Of a stretch of DNA of 45,233 nucleotides, positions 7,432-15,975 are shown piece by piece. The DNA is from a virus. The notes beneath the pieces were generated by a model that searched no databases, had not been told where the DNA came from, and was given only the letters and a program-made list of their open reading frames with translations. Numbering within the stretch: the first letter of the stretch is position 1; each line of letters starts with the position of its first letter. Location: the IMG/VR virus record IMGVR_UViG_3300029258_002017, positions 1 through 45,233 of that record; one strand, given 5' to 3'. The position numbers and the translations under genes are program-made.

Positions 7432-8195
7432 TCGACATCGGCCAGGTCCATATAGCGGAACCCTTCAGCGAAATATTCCCGGTTGACAATAAAACGCTTC
7501 GGGCGATTCAGGAGAACATCACACATCATGGGTTTGATGAAGCCGAGCCCCTTATTGTTTGGAAGCGAAACGGAAAGCTGGTCTGCGTGGACGGCCACAC
7601 CCGCTATATGGCAGCCCAGGCCCTCGGCTTATTGCAGGTTCCTGTGATTGAAAAATCATTCGATACCGACGATGCAGCGGTCGAGTACGCCATCCACCGG
7701 CAGAGGGACCGGCGAAACCTGAGTGATGCGGAGCTGTGGAAGTGTATTGAGTGGATGGATAAGCGGAAAGAGCGGGGAGAGAGAACAGACTTGGCGCAAT
7801 CTTGCGCCAAGTCAGAAACACGAAATCCAAAATCCGCCGAACAGACCGCCCAAACTCTGGGCATATCCGCCCGCAAGGTAGAGCAAGTTCGCACTGTTTT
7901 AGACCACGGCGACGATGAGACCAAACAGGCAATTGAACAGGGGGAGATCAGCATCAACAAAGCGTATGAGGAAACGCAAAAAAGGCGACTTGATTCCAAA
8001 GAAAAAACCAAAAAACAGAGAGAGCGGGAAAGGGAGATCTGGGAGCGGGCCAACCGGCGGGATGAGGCGTTTCAAAAAGCATTCGACGCATTTTTGTGGG
8101 AAATGCAGCGGGTGAAGATGGAGGCATGGAAAAATACGTCGAAAGAATACGCCTTGGCATGCGCTCAACAGATCGTCAATGTCATCAATGTTTGA
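7428..8195 (+). CDS. ParB-like nuclease-domain protein
   Basis: A 255-residue protein whose N-terminal 90 residues match the ParB/Srx domain: IFPVDNKTLRAIQENI, then PLIVWKRNGKLVCVDGHTRYMAA, with the VDGHTR box typical of the family. A helix-turn-helix-like segment follows (TAQTLGISARKVEQVRTVLD). The C-terminus is a long basic coiled coil. In phages such proteins may regulate transcription or modify or bind DNA; the chromosome-partition role is not implied because no ParA is present. Start coupled by ATGA to the 7027 gene. A perfect 24-bp palindrome lies inside the coding sequence at 7789-7812. Confidence 0.85.
   Translation: MIDIGQVHIAEPFSEIFPVDNKTLRAIQENITHHGFDEAEPLIVWKRNGKLVCVDGHTRYMAAQALGLLQVPVIEKSFDTDDAAVEYAIHRQRDRRNLSDAELWKCIEWMDKRKERGERTDLAQSCAKSETRNPKSAEQTAQTLGISARKVEQVRTVLDHGDDETKQAIEQGEISINKAYEETQKRRLDSKEKTKKQREREREIWERANRRDEAFQKAFDAFLWEMQRVKMEAWKNTSKEYALACAQQIVNVINV
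7789..7812. repeat. Perfect 24-bp inverted repeat inside ParB-like gene
   Basis: Arms ACTTGGCGCAA (7789-7799) and TTGCGCCAAGT (7802-7812) flank a 2-nt centre. It encodes the hydrophilic linker between the ParB domain and the HTH region, where sequence would be free to vary. Confidence 0.85.
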
Positions 8196-8216
8196 AAGGG
8201 AAAGGGAGGATGCGAG

Positions 8217-9137
8217 ATGTTAGATTTAAGAAAAAGATTAATTGAACGTCGGAATGTTGAGTTGTCGCCGGATTTGGCGAAACATTATTTGAACTTCAAC
8301 ACGTATAGCACACAAAGAGCATTGCGGCCACACCATGTAAACGATCTTGCAAAAAAAATGGTTCAAGGGCTGTTCCGGTATGCCGAGGTTTCTTTTGCCA
8401 GCTATTTAAACGCCGACATTATGATAAATGGCCAACATCAGTGCCAAGCAATTATAAAGTCAGGTGAGACATATCCGTGCGTCTTGGAAAAATTCAGAGT
8501 TGAGAATGCGCGGGAGTTGTCGGAGGCTTATCGTCAATTTGAATATCTGCCCAGATCTCTTCGTGAAATGATCAAGGTCGAGGCTGAAGCGTTGGGTGTG
8601 ACGTGGCCTCTGTGGGTGAGCTCTTTGGTGGTTTCGGCAGCAGGCCTCTTGAACAACATATCTAATACGAGATTCAGTTTTACTTCTGGCGTAGGAAGTA
8701 CCAATGAGCGTAACGCTATCACGAAAGATGTCCGCGTGCAATACCTGGCAAAATATTTACTGGAAGGGGATTTTATAGCTTCCGTTTTAACCTTTGAAGG
8801 GAATGCCAAGGCCACTCGAACCTCGGTGAAACATCTGGCGAGGGCCGCTGTGGTGGCTATAATGATTAAGACATATCGCAAAGACAGCGAAGACGCCACG
8901 ATCTTTTGGCAGAATACGAGAGATGGAGAGGGACTCAGGAAAGACATGCCCGAGATGCAACTCAGAGAGTTTTTGATCAAATCAGGGCTCTATGGGTGTC
9001 AACAAGGATCTTTCTACCGAAAAGTGACAAATCACGAGTTGGCATACAGAAGCATCATAGCATGGAATGCAGTCCGGTCCAATTCCAAGACAAATTTGAA
9101 ATATATGCCAAGCAAAGCATTGCCACCCCTCAAATAA
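8217..9137 (+). CDS. NGQHR-type ParB-fold-like protein
   Basis: A 306-residue protein. Residues about 65-80 (ADIMINGQHQCQAIIKSGE) match the NGQHR/DGQHR box of ParB-superfamily proteins found in phages and mobile elements. Around it are short strands and helices as in that fold. The rest is helical with no other motif I recognise. It is visibly richer in A/T than the genes around it, suggesting separate acquisition. A GGGAGG lies upstream. It sits directly after the first ParB-like gene, so the pair may be functionally linked; the role is unknown. Confidence 0.72.
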   Translation: MLDLRKRLIERRNVELSPDLAKHYLNFNTYSTQRALRPHHVNDLAKKMVQGLFRYAEVSFASYLNADIMINGQHQCQAIIKSGETYPCVLEKFRVENARELSEAYRQFEYLPRSLREMIKVEAEALGVTWPLWVSSLVVSAAGLLNNISNTRFSFTSGVGSTNERNAITKDVRVQYLAKYLLEGDFIASVLTFEGNAKATRTSVKHLARAAVVAIMIKTYRKDSEDATIFWQNTRDGEGLRKDMPEMQLREFLIKSGLYGCQQGSFYRKVTNHELAYRSIIAWNAVRSNSKTNLKYMPSKALPPLK

Positions 9138-9142
9138 TAGCA

Positions 9143-9200
9143 CGCGACAAGGGTCGCGCAATAACATTAACCCCCCCTGTTCCCAATCACGGGAACAGGG
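9143..9200. other. Two perfect hairpins after the 8217 gene
   Basis: CGCGAC-AAGG-GTCGCG (9143-9158) and a 10-bp stem CCCTGTTCCC (9175-9184) with GGGAACAGGG (9191-9200). Neither is followed by a T-run, so they may be RNA-processing or stability elements, not classical terminators. Confidence 0.6.
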
Positions 9201-9218
9201 TCCACAACCCATAACCCC

Positions 9219-9248
9219 CTCTGCGCCTCTGCGTCTCTGCGCGAGAAA
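9219..9248 (-). repeat. Dispersed CGCAGAG repeat, inverted copy
   Basis: Reads CTCTGCGCCTCTGCGTCTCT onward on + and ends 9 nt before the terminase start, so it forms part of that gene's leader. Confidence 0.8.
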
Positions 9249-9257
9249 AGGTGTTTT

Positions 9258-11168
9258 ATGGATCTCATCACTACCATCCCCCGCTCCGCCTCCCGCTGGT
9301 TCGCCGGGCTTCCGTCGCCGGCCGGGCTGATTCGGTTCGCGTTCAGCGAGGCCGAGCGGCGGATACTTAAAAAGCGAAAGCGGATCAAGGTGTCGGCCTG
9401 GGCCGAGCGGCACCGGGTGATCACCATGGGCAAATATCAGGGGTCGTGGCGAAACGAGGTGACACCGTACCTCGTGGGGATCATGGACGCTATGGCCTGG
9501 CCGTCCATCCGCACCGTGATCCTGTGCGCCGCGCCCCAGATCGGCAAAACCGAGGCGGTCAATAATTTCGTGGGCTGGGCCGTCGACCGCGCCCCGGGTC
9601 CGGTTCTCTACGTCTACCCCGACGCCCTCACCGCCCGCGAAAACTCCAAAGACCGTATCCTCCCCATGATCGAGGCCTCCCCCCGCCTCCGGTCCTACCT
9701 CACCGGCTGGGAGGACGATAAAACATCGCTCCGCATCAAGCTGGCCCACATGCCCATCTACCTGGCATGGGCCGGGTCCGCCGCCCGGCTGGCCAACAAG
9801 CCCATTCGGTACGTCATCTTCGATGAAACCGACAAATACCCCCCCGTCTCTAACAAACGCGAGGCCGACCCCATCAGCCTGGGCGAAAAGCGAACCATCA
9901 CCTACCGGTACGATTACAAGGTCATCAAGCTCTCCACCCCCACCATCGAACAGGCCCCCATCTGGCAGGCATTGCAGACCGAGGCCGAGGAGGTGTTCGA
10001 ATACCACGTCCCCTGCTGGGCCTGCGGCGAGCGCCAGGCCATGGAGTTCGACCAGATTCGCTGGCCCAAAGAGAAAAACGAGAAGGGCGAGGAATCCCAC
10101 CCTTCACCCGAACGGATCGAAAAGGACTCCCTGGCCCGCTACATCTGCATTCACTGTCAGGCCGATTGGGCCGACCACGACCGAGACAAGGCAGTTGCCG
10201 CAGGCCAATGGACCGGACAGCGAACCGGCCTCCCCATCGATGCGTATCTCAAGGCCCACAAGCCCCGCAAGATCGGGTTCCACCTCCCCTCGTGGATCTC
10301 CCCATTTGTGTCGCTCTCCACCGTGGCCGCCGCCTTCGTCAAATCGCTCCACAACAAAACCCTGCTCAAGGATTTTAGAAACGCCCACCAGGCCATCCCG
10401 TGGCTCGACTACACCCAGGACCGCAAAGAGGATGCCATCCTCGCCCTGCGCGACACCCGCCCCCGCGGCCTGGTCCCCTCCGAGGGCGTGGTGGGCCTGA
10501 CTGCCGCCGTGGATACGCAGGATTATGGATTTTGGTATGAGATCCGCGCCTGGGGCGAGGGATTCGAGTCGTGGCAGATTCGAGAGGGATACGTCCCGTC
10601 CGATGGAAAGGCCGATTTTTCGGCCCTCGACAAGGTGCTCTTCGAGGATGCGTATTACGACATCGATAAAAAAGCCTACCCGGTCCAACTGGTCTTTATC
10701 GACTCGGGCGGCCACCGCACCTGGGAGGTCTATCAGTGGTGCCGCAGCCGAGGCAGGCATGTAATCCCCATCAAGGGCGAGGGCCGCATGACCGGCACGC
10801 ATGCCTGGTCCAAACAAGACACGATCCCCGGCACTAACAAACCCATTCCCGGCGGCATTCAGATCCTTCGGCTCAACGTCAACCTCTACAAAGACCAGCT
10901 CGCCGGCCGCATCGAGGTGGCCCCCGCCGATCCGGGGGCCTGGCATCTGCACAGCGAAACCCCGCTTACCTGGGCCACCCAAATGTGCGCCGAGTTTGTC
11001 AACGACAAAGGCGTGTGGGAATGCCCTTCCGGCAAAGACAACCACGCCTGGGACTGTAGCTGTTACAACTGGGCCGCAGCGGACATCTTTGTCCGTCACT
11101 GGCAGCGCCCCGAAACCCTAACCCCCAGACCGCCGCGCATCCCCGCGCCGCGAGAAAAACGCTGGTAG
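9258..11168 (+). CDS. terL: Terminase large subunit, GpA family
   Basis: ATP-driven DNA-packaging motor and nuclease of the lambda GpA family. The ATPase has a Walker A-like motif APQIGKTEA at about residues 92-100 and Walker B VIFDE at about 186-190. A cysteine pair follows the ATPase domain (CWACGERQ and CIHCQADW), as in many GpA proteins. The nuclease domain shows VDTQDYG (about 418-424) and FIDSGGHRTWEVY (about 480-492). The length (636 aa) is typical. The ribosome site is weak (AAAAGGTG just upstream). It cuts concatemers and fills proheads with the small subunit at 6018. Confidence 0.95.
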   Translation: MDLITTIPRSASRWFAGLPSPAGLIRFAFSEAERRILKKRKRIKVSAWAERHRVITMGKYQGSWRNEVTPYLVGIMDAMAWPSIRTVILCAAPQIGKTEAVNNFVGWAVDRAPGPVLYVYPDALTARENSKDRILPMIEASPRLRSYLTGWEDDKTSLRIKLAHMPIYLAWAGSAARLANKPIRYVIFDETDKYPPVSNKREADPISLGEKRTITYRYDYKVIKLSTPTIEQAPIWQALQTEAEEVFEYHVPCWACGERQAMEFDQIRWPKEKNEKGEESHPSPERIEKDSLARYICIHCQADWADHDRDKAVAAGQWTGQRTGLPIDAYLKAHKPRKIGFHLPSWISPFVSLSTVAAAFVKSLHNKTLLKDFRNAHQAIPWLDYTQDRKEDAILALRDTRPRGLVPSEGVVGLTAAVDTQDYGFWYEIRAWGEGFESWQIREGYVPSDGKADFSALDKVLFEDAYYDIDKKAYPVQLVFIDSGGHRTWEVYQWCRSRGRHVIPIKGEGRMTGTHAWSKQDTIPGTNKPIPGGIQILRLNVNLYKDQLAGRIEVAPADPGAWHLHSETPLTWATQMCAEFVNDKGVWECPSGKDNHAWDCSCYNWAAADIFVRHWQRPETLTPRPPRIPAPREKRW

Positions 11169-11192
11169 CAAACACAGAAAGGAGACCCCGCA

Positions 11193-11435
11193 ATGTCCCG
11201 ACTGGACGGCATGGCCGAAATTGCATCGTATTTTGGGTATAGTCACTCCACCATCCTGGCGCTGATTCGTAATCAGGATTTCCCCGCACGCAAAGTCACC
11301 GGAGGGATCTGGATGTCGGACACCGACCTCATCGACAAATGGCGCAAAAATCAAATCATGGTAGCCCCCCTCGCCCCACCCAAACCCAAAAAACTATCTC
11401 GCGCAAAGACGCAGAGGCGCAGAGGGAGGGCGTGA
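11193..11435 (+). CDS. Small excisionase/Nu1-like HTH protein
   Basis: An 80-residue protein starting MSRLDGMAEIASYFGYSHST after AAAGGAG. The pattern (a helix, Y.HSTIL recognition helix, then a basic wing FPARKVTGGIWMSD) fits the MerR/excisionase-like winged helix also seen in gpNu1 N-termini. The last dozen residues (SRAKTQRRRGR) are encoded by the dispersed repeat, so the original gene probably ended near residue 66 and was extended by repeat insertion. Role unknown; perhaps a second packaging-site-binding or regulatory protein. Confidence 0.65.
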   Translation: MSRLDGMAEIASYFGYSHSTILALIRNQDFPARKVTGGIWMSDTDLIDKWRKNQIMVAPLAPPKPKKLSRAKTQRRRGRA

Positions 11436-11496
11436 TATAGACCAGGGGTTTTTGTTTTAATTGACCTTCTCTGCGCCTCTGCGTCTCTGCGCGAGA
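11397..11496. repeat. Inverted pair of dispersed CGCAGAG repeats
   Basis: A + copy at 11397-11429 and a nearly exact - copy at 11465-11496 are separated by 35 nt. The arms would form a long hairpin. The first arm encodes the C-terminus of the HTH protein. Confidence 0.85.
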
Positions 11497-11550
11497 AATA
11501 TGCTTTTTAATCCCTGTCAAGCACAAAGTCAGTCGGTTTTTCTGCAAAGT

Positions 11551-11580
11551 TCGCTAAACTCCGCTAAATTCCGCTATTCT
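11551..11580 (+). repeat. Three tandem 10-bp repeats
   Basis: TCGCTAAACT, CCGCTAAATT and CCGCTATTCT in a row, one helical turn apart, in the gap between the HTH gene and the structural operon. The spacing suggests a protein-binding array. Nothing else coding is supported in 11500-11648. Confidence 0.5.
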
Positions 11581-11648
11581 CCACCGGTTTTCCAAAACCA
11601 TCAAAAAGCCATGATATAGTCTGTCATCTTTCATCCACCTCCCTTCCC

Positions 11649-11703
11649 AGACCCGGCCTTGGCGGAGGCCGCCACCTCCGCAAGCGCCGGGTCTTTCTTT
11701 TGG
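11649..11703 (+). terminator. Intrinsic terminator
   Basis: A 9-bp outer stem AGACCCGGC (11649-11657) with GCCGGGTCT (11686-11694), a further inner stem (CTTGGCGGAGG with CCTCCGCAAG, one bulge), and TTTCTTTT after it. It separates the packaging genes from the structural operon. Confidence 0.8.
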
Positions 11704-11728
11704 AGGGAAGGAACAGACAGGAGCACTC

Positions 11729-11944
11729 ATGGCGTTTACCAGCACAGACCTGACCAACATCGAGGCCGCCATTATCGACCTGGCCACCGGGGCGCGGGAG
11801 GTCCAGGTGGCCGTCGGAGACCGCAGCATTCGATACGCCGAATGCGACATGGACAAGCTCCAGGCCTTGCGCTCCATCGTGCAGGCCCAGGTGGGAACGG
11901 TCTATACCCGCGTTTATGCCTATAACGGGGGCCGATCCTCATGA
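11729..11944 (+). CDS. gpW-like head-tail joining protein
   Basis: A 71-residue protein with the gpW layout: an N-terminal helix (FTSTDLTNIEAAIIDLATGA), a short hairpin (EVQVAVGDRSIRYAE), and a second helix (MDKLQALRSIVQAQV). In lambda, gpW plugs the portal after packaging and starts the head-tail connector. CAGGAG precedes the start at 11729. Its stop overlaps the portal start by 4 nt, the usual position for this gene. Confidence 0.8.
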   Translation: MAFTSTDLTNIEAAIIDLATGAREVQVAVGDRSIRYAECDMDKLQALRSIVQAQVGTVYTRVYAYNGGRSS

Positions 11945-13515
11945 AAAACCTGGCAGACCGCATTATCGCCTACTTTTCTCCCCAACGGGCCATTCAACGA
12001 CACTTCTACCGCAGCAAACTGGCCAAGCTCCGCCTTCGATCCGATGCCTACGCAGCCAGCAAAACCAACCGCATGACAGGGGCCTGGTCCGCAACCGATG
12101 CCAATGTCAACACGATCCTCAAAAACTCCGGCCCCACCGTGCGCAACCGGGTCCGCCAACTGGTGCGTGATTTCCCCTACTTTGCCCGGGCCGTCAACGT
12201 CATGGTGGACTACACCGTGGGCCAGGGCATCCTGTTTCAAAGCCGCGTCGATTTTCCCGATGGGGGCCTCAATAAACGCGCTATTCAACAGATTGAAGAC
12301 GCCTTTTCATTTTGGGCCGACGAGGCCGATGTGGCCCGAAAGCTCCATTATTACGAGTTGATGCAGCTCGCCAAGCGACAGGATGTCGAGACCGGCGAGT
12401 TTCTGTTGGTCAAGACCCAGCCCCGCAACAAATCGGCCTACCTCCCCTTTGCCCTTCAGATCTATGAGGCCGACTGGCTGACCGATCTTCACGCCCAGGC
12501 CGCGTCCCCGGCCAACGAGGTGGACCAGGGCATCGAGTACAACACAGCCACTGGCGAGATCATGGCCTATCATTTTTCCGATCCCGACGGGTGGGGCAAG
12601 GCCCAGCGCATTCCGGCCGATCGCGTGATGCATCACTTTCAGACGCTTCGACCGGGGCAGTTGCGCGGCATTTCTCCCTTTGTCGCCGGGGTCCTGGTGG
12701 CCCACGACCTGGGCGACTACATGGACACCGAGATGGATGCAGCCAAAATGGCCGCCAAATATCTCACCTTCGTCAAGACCCCCAATGCATACGAACGTCA
12801 ATATGGCCGCGTCGAAACGGATACCGACACGGACCAGCAGATCGAGACCATGGAAAACGCCATTATCGAATACCTCAATCCTGGCGAGGATATCGAGATC
12901 GCGTCCAATCCTCGGCCCGGCAGCAATTTTCCCCCCATGGTCAAGTTGGTGCTGACCATGCTGTCGGTCTCGACCGGCGTCCCCTATGAATTGCTCTCCG
13001 GCGACTATGCGGGGATGAATTACAGCACCTCGCGCACGGTCCGCAACGATTTTGCCCAGCAGCTTCGCCCCATCTGCGTTCGCCACATTCGCCATTTTTG
13101 CCTGCCCACGCTGCGGGAGTTTATGGACATGGCCGTCTTGACCGGCAGGCTGTCGCTTCCCGGGTATTACGCCAACCCGGCCCCATGGCTCAAATCCGAC
13201 TGGCAGCCGCCCGGTATGGAGTCCATCGACCCGCTCCGCGAGGTCAAGGCCCGCATCGATGAGGTGAGCTTTGGATTGCGGTCCCCCCAGGAGATTGCCC
13301 GGTCCCGAGGCAGAGACCTCGAAGAGGTTTATAGAGAAATTGCCGCCGCTAACAGCCTGGCCGAGGAGCTGGGTCTCGACTTTACCCAAACCCCGGCCAC
13401 CGGCGTTCACAACAACCCGGCGGCCATTACAGGAGAATCAGAAGATGCCGAAGAACAAGACAAAGCCGACCGAACCAGAAGGGCTCACCTGTCGCAGCTT
13501 CGCGCTGTCCGTTGA
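11941..13515 (+). CDS. Portal protein, lambda family
   Basis: A 524-residue lambda gpB-type portal that forms the ring through which DNA enters and leaves the head. Recognisable features are the N-terminal RNRVRQLVRDFPYFARAVN segment, the VDYTVGQGI strand, GEFLLVKTQPR, the RPGQLRGISPF region, and the C-terminal VPYELLSGDYAGMNYSTSR typical of the family. It overlaps the gpW-like gene by 4 nt. Its last 71 nt overlap the start of the protease-capsid gene. Length and position are typical. Confidence 0.95.
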   Translation: MKNLADRIIAYFSPQRAIQRHFYRSKLAKLRLRSDAYAASKTNRMTGAWSATDANVNTILKNSGPTVRNRVRQLVRDFPYFARAVNVMVDYTVGQGILFQSRVDFPDGGLNKRAIQQIEDAFSFWADEADVARKLHYYELMQLAKRQDVETGEFLLVKTQPRNKSAYLPFALQIYEADWLTDLHAQAASPANEVDQGIEYNTATGEIMAYHFSDPDGWGKAQRIPADRVMHHFQTLRPGQLRGISPFVAGVLVAHDLGDYMDTEMDAAKMAAKYLTFVKTPNAYERQYGRVETDTDTDQQIETMENAIIEYLNPGEDIEIASNPRPGSNFPPMVKLVLTMLSVSTGVPYELLSGDYAGMNYSTSRTVRNDFAQQLRPICVRHIRHFCLPTLREFMDMAVLTGRLSLPGYYANPAPWLKSDWQPPGMESIDPLREVKARIDEVSFGLRSPQEIARSRGRDLEEVYREIAAANSLAEELGLDFTQTPATGVHNNPAAITGESEDAEEQDKADRTRRAHLSQLRAVR

Positions 13516-15517
13516 CCGGCGGGGAATCCCCCAGACCGTCAACGATGATGAGCGAACCGTCGAGGTCGTGGCCACCACCGAGGCCCCGGCGGAGGTATTC
13601 GACTGGCAGCGGTTCGAAGTGGTGCGCGAGGTCCTGCTGACCTCCGGCATGGAATTGCCCGAGAGCGGCCAGGTCCCCCTGCTAAACGCCCACAACCGGT
13701 ACGACATCGGGGATGTCATCGGGTCGTTTCGCAACATTCGCACCGAGCCGGACCGAATCGTAGGCCGCGTTCAGTTCAGCCAGGCCGCGGCCGATGCGTT
13801 CACCAAGCTGAAAGAGGGGCATCTCACCGATTTTTCGGTTGGATACCGCGTCACCAAAAGCCAGTGGGTGCCCGAAAACGAACAAGCCGAGATTCAGGGG
13901 AAGACCTACGCCGGCCCCCTGCGCGTATCCACCCAATGGCAGCTAAAGGAGCTGTCGGCCGTACCCATCGGCGCCGATCCGCAGGCCAAGGCCCGAGCGG
14001 AACATTATACCACACCCAACGATACACAGGAGGACAGTACTATGGAAAAACGATTGCGACAAACCCTCGAAGCCCGGGGCCTGCCCAAGGATGCGACGGA
14101 TGAGGAGGCGTGGGCCTACCTGGACACCCTCACCTCTCCAGATTCCGCAGGGAGGTCTGAGCCTGCTCAGGACCCGCCCCAAGCCAGTATCCCGCCCGTC
14201 GATGTTCGACAGGCCGCCATCGCCGCCGAACGAGACCGCATTCGAGAGATCACGGCCATGTGTGCGCGATTTGACCTGGCTGACATGGCCCAGGCTATGG
14301 TCGATGCAGGAACGTCCGTTGATCAGGCTCGCAAAGAGGTAATGGAGGCCGCCCTGGCCAAACGAACCAGCGAGCCGCCCGATATCGGGTATCGCGGCCC
14401 TCGCGTCGAGATGATCGCCGATGAGCGCGACAAGTTCCGCGCCGCCTCCATCGATGCGGTCCTGCTTCGCGCAGGGTCTCAGGTGGCCGCCCCGGCCCCC
14501 GGCGCCCAGGAGCTGGCAGGCTATTCCCTGCGAGAACTGGCCCGCCATTGCCTACGCATCAACAGCCTCAAGGAGACCGGCCAGCCCATGGAGATGGTCG
14601 GAAGGGCGCTTACTACCTCCGATTTCCCCTACATCCTGGCCAATGTGGCCAACAAGGCCCTGTTCGACGGGTTCGACACCGCCGAGGAAACATGGGCCGA
14701 GTGGTGCGGGGTCGGCAGCGTCCCGGATTTCAAAACCAACTACCGGCCTCGCGCCTCCGAGGCGTCCGACCTGGATGAGCTCCCCGAGGGGATGGAATAC
14801 AAGTACGGCGACCGGACCGAGACTCAGGAGAGCTTCAGCATCGCCACCTACGGAAAAATGTTTGCCATTACGCGGCAGACCATCATCAATGACGATCTGG
14901 GGGCCTTGACCAACATTCCGCAAATGCACGGCGAGGCAGCGGCCCGCAAAGTGGGCGATGTGGCCTATGCCATCCTGACCGCCAATGCGGCCATGGGCGA
15001 CGGAGTTTCCCTGTTCGACGCATCCACCCATAACAACTACGTCGCCAGCGGGTCCGGCGCCGTCCCCGGCATTGCCACCATCGCGGCTGGCATCCTGGCC
15101 ATGGGCACCCAAAAAGACCTCCAGGACCTGAGGCGTCTCAACATTCGCCCCCGGTTTTTCATCAGCCCCAAGGCCCTCGAAGGGACCGCCGAGGTGTTTT
15201 TTCGCTCCGAGCGGTTCACGGACAGCGACACTGTCGGAACAGACTCGTCCCTGGCAGGAACCCGGGTCAACCCCTATGCAGGCAACTATTTTACCCGCGT
15301 CTACGATGCCCGCCTGGATGACAACGATCCGGCAGAGTGGTATCTGGCGGCCGCCAAGGGAAAGACCGTTATCGTCTACTTTCTCAACGGGAACCAAAAA
15401 CCCTTCATGGAATCCAAAGAGGGGTGGAACGTGGACGGGGTCGAGTACAAGGTCCGCATCGACTGCGGGGCCAAGGCCATGGACTGGCGCGGTCTGTACT
15501 GCAACAACGGCAATTAA
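13445..15517 (+). CDS. Fused prohead protease / major capsid protein
   Basis: A 690-residue fusion. Residues about 1-185 are an HK97-type prohead protease: the candidate catalytic His83 lies in LLNAHNR and Ser131 in DFSVGY. Residues about 200-690 are the major capsid protein, with a helical scaffold-like delta region (200-310) and an HK97-fold coat domain (TSDFPYILANVANKAL onward). The start at 13445 has CAGGAG upstream; the longer frame overlaps the portal and is unlikely. A perfect internal ribosome site at 14028-14033 precedes an in-frame ATG at 14042 (Met200), so the coat protein is probably also made on its own. The protease would trim the scaffold-like segment during maturation. Confidence 0.93.
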   Translation: MPKNKTKPTEPEGLTCRSFALSVDRRGIPQTVNDDERTVEVVATTEAPAEVFDWQRFEVVREVLLTSGMELPESGQVPLLNAHNRYDIGDVIGSFRNIRTEPDRIVGRVQFSQAAADAFTKLKEGHLTDFSVGYRVTKSQWVPENEQAEIQGKTYAGPLRVSTQWQLKELSAVPIGADPQAKARAEHYTTPNDTQEDSTMEKRLRQTLEARGLPKDATDEEAWAYLDTLTSPDSAGRSEPAQDPPQASIPPVDVRQAAIAAERDRIREITAMCARFDLADMAQAMVDAGTSVDQARKEVMEAALAKRTSEPPDIGYRGPRVEMIADERDKFRAASIDAVLLRAGSQVAAPAPGAQELAGYSLRELARHCLRINSLKETGQPMEMVGRALTTSDFPYILANVANKALFDGFDTAEETWAEWCGVGSVPDFKTNYRPRASEASDLDELPEGMEYKYGDRTETQESFSIATYGKMFAITRQTIINDDLGALTNIPQMHGEAAARKVGDVAYAILTANAAMGDGVSLFDASTHNNYVASGSGAVPGIATIAAGILAMGTQKDLQDLRRLNIRPRFFISPKALEGTAEVFFRSERFTDSDTVGTDSSLAGTRVNPYAGNYFTRVYDARLDDNDPAEWYLAAAKGKTVIVYFLNGNQKPFMESKEGWNVDGVEYKVRIDCGAKAMDWRGLYCNNGN
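14028..14044 (+). promoter_or_regulatory. Internal ribosome site and in-frame start for capsid
   Basis: AGGAGG (14028-14033), 8-nt spacing, ATG at 14042 in the frame of the fusion gene, precisely at the junction between the protease and capsid parts. Expected product about 491 aa. Confidence 0.75.
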
Positions 15518-15528
15518 CATCCCGATGG

Positions 15529-15546
15529 GCGGGCCGAAAGGCCCGC
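15529..15546 (+). other. GC-rich tetraloop hairpin after capsid gene
   Basis: GCGGGCC-GAAA-GGCCCGC: a 7-bp stem with a stable GNRA loop. There is no T-run after it, so it is more likely a transcript-stabilising or partial-termination element that raises capsid over downstream products. Confidence 0.6.
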
Positions 15547-15569
15547 TTCACTAAAGGAGGATTTGACAC

Positions 15570-15965
15570 ATGGAAAATTCAGGACTGGTTGAATACAAAC
15601 GGGTCGCCTATTTCGAATACGATTTTGCTCGAGATGGCGGAGGCGTCGGCGACATCGAGGTCGAGGGGGACGTTATCCCCTCCGGCGCAATTATTCATGA
15701 TGGGATGATTCATGTCAAGACTGCGGTCCTCAGCGGCGGGTCTGCAACGGTCGCCATCAAGGCGTTGACCACCGAAGACATCAAGGCCGCCACCGGAAAA
15801 GCCACCTATTCACTCAACGCTATGCTGGCCACGGTCCCGGTGGGCAGCGCAGCCTCGGCAATCCGAGTCACCAGCAACATTACAGCGCTGACGTTCACCG
15901 TCGCAGTGGCTGCGCTCACTGCCGGCAAAATCTGTGTTGCACTTGAATATTACATGACCGCATAA
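15570..15965 (+). CDS. Probable head decoration protein
   Basis: A 131-residue beta-rich protein directly after the major capsid, preceded by AAAGGAGG. Glycine/alanine/threonine-rich strands (VEGDVIPSGAIIHDGMIHV, SGGSATVAIKAL) resemble capsid-decoration or stabilising proteins that sit in this slot in lambda-like phages. No catalytic motif. The call rests on position and composition; it could be another structural protein. Confidence 0.55.
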   Translation: MENSGLVEYKRVAYFEYDFARDGGGVGDIEVEGDVIPSGAIIHDGMIHVKTAVLSGGSATVAIKALTTEDIKAATGKATYSLNAMLATVPVGSAASAIRVTSNITALTFTVAVAALTAGKICVALEYYMTA

Positions 15966-15975
15966 GAGGTGCCCC

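Noticed and set aside
7428-8195. Partition system for a plasmid-like prophage
   Set aside because: No ParA-type gene or array of parS-like sites is visible, and an integrase and attP are present.
8982-10100. 372-aa - strand frame opposite the terminase
   Set aside because: Lies over the clear GpA ATPase motifs and has shadow-like composition (glycine, valine, histidine rich).
11397-11496. CRISPR-like repeat pair
   Set aside because: Only two copies, inverted to each other, of a motif dispersed through the genome; no regular spacers or cas genes.
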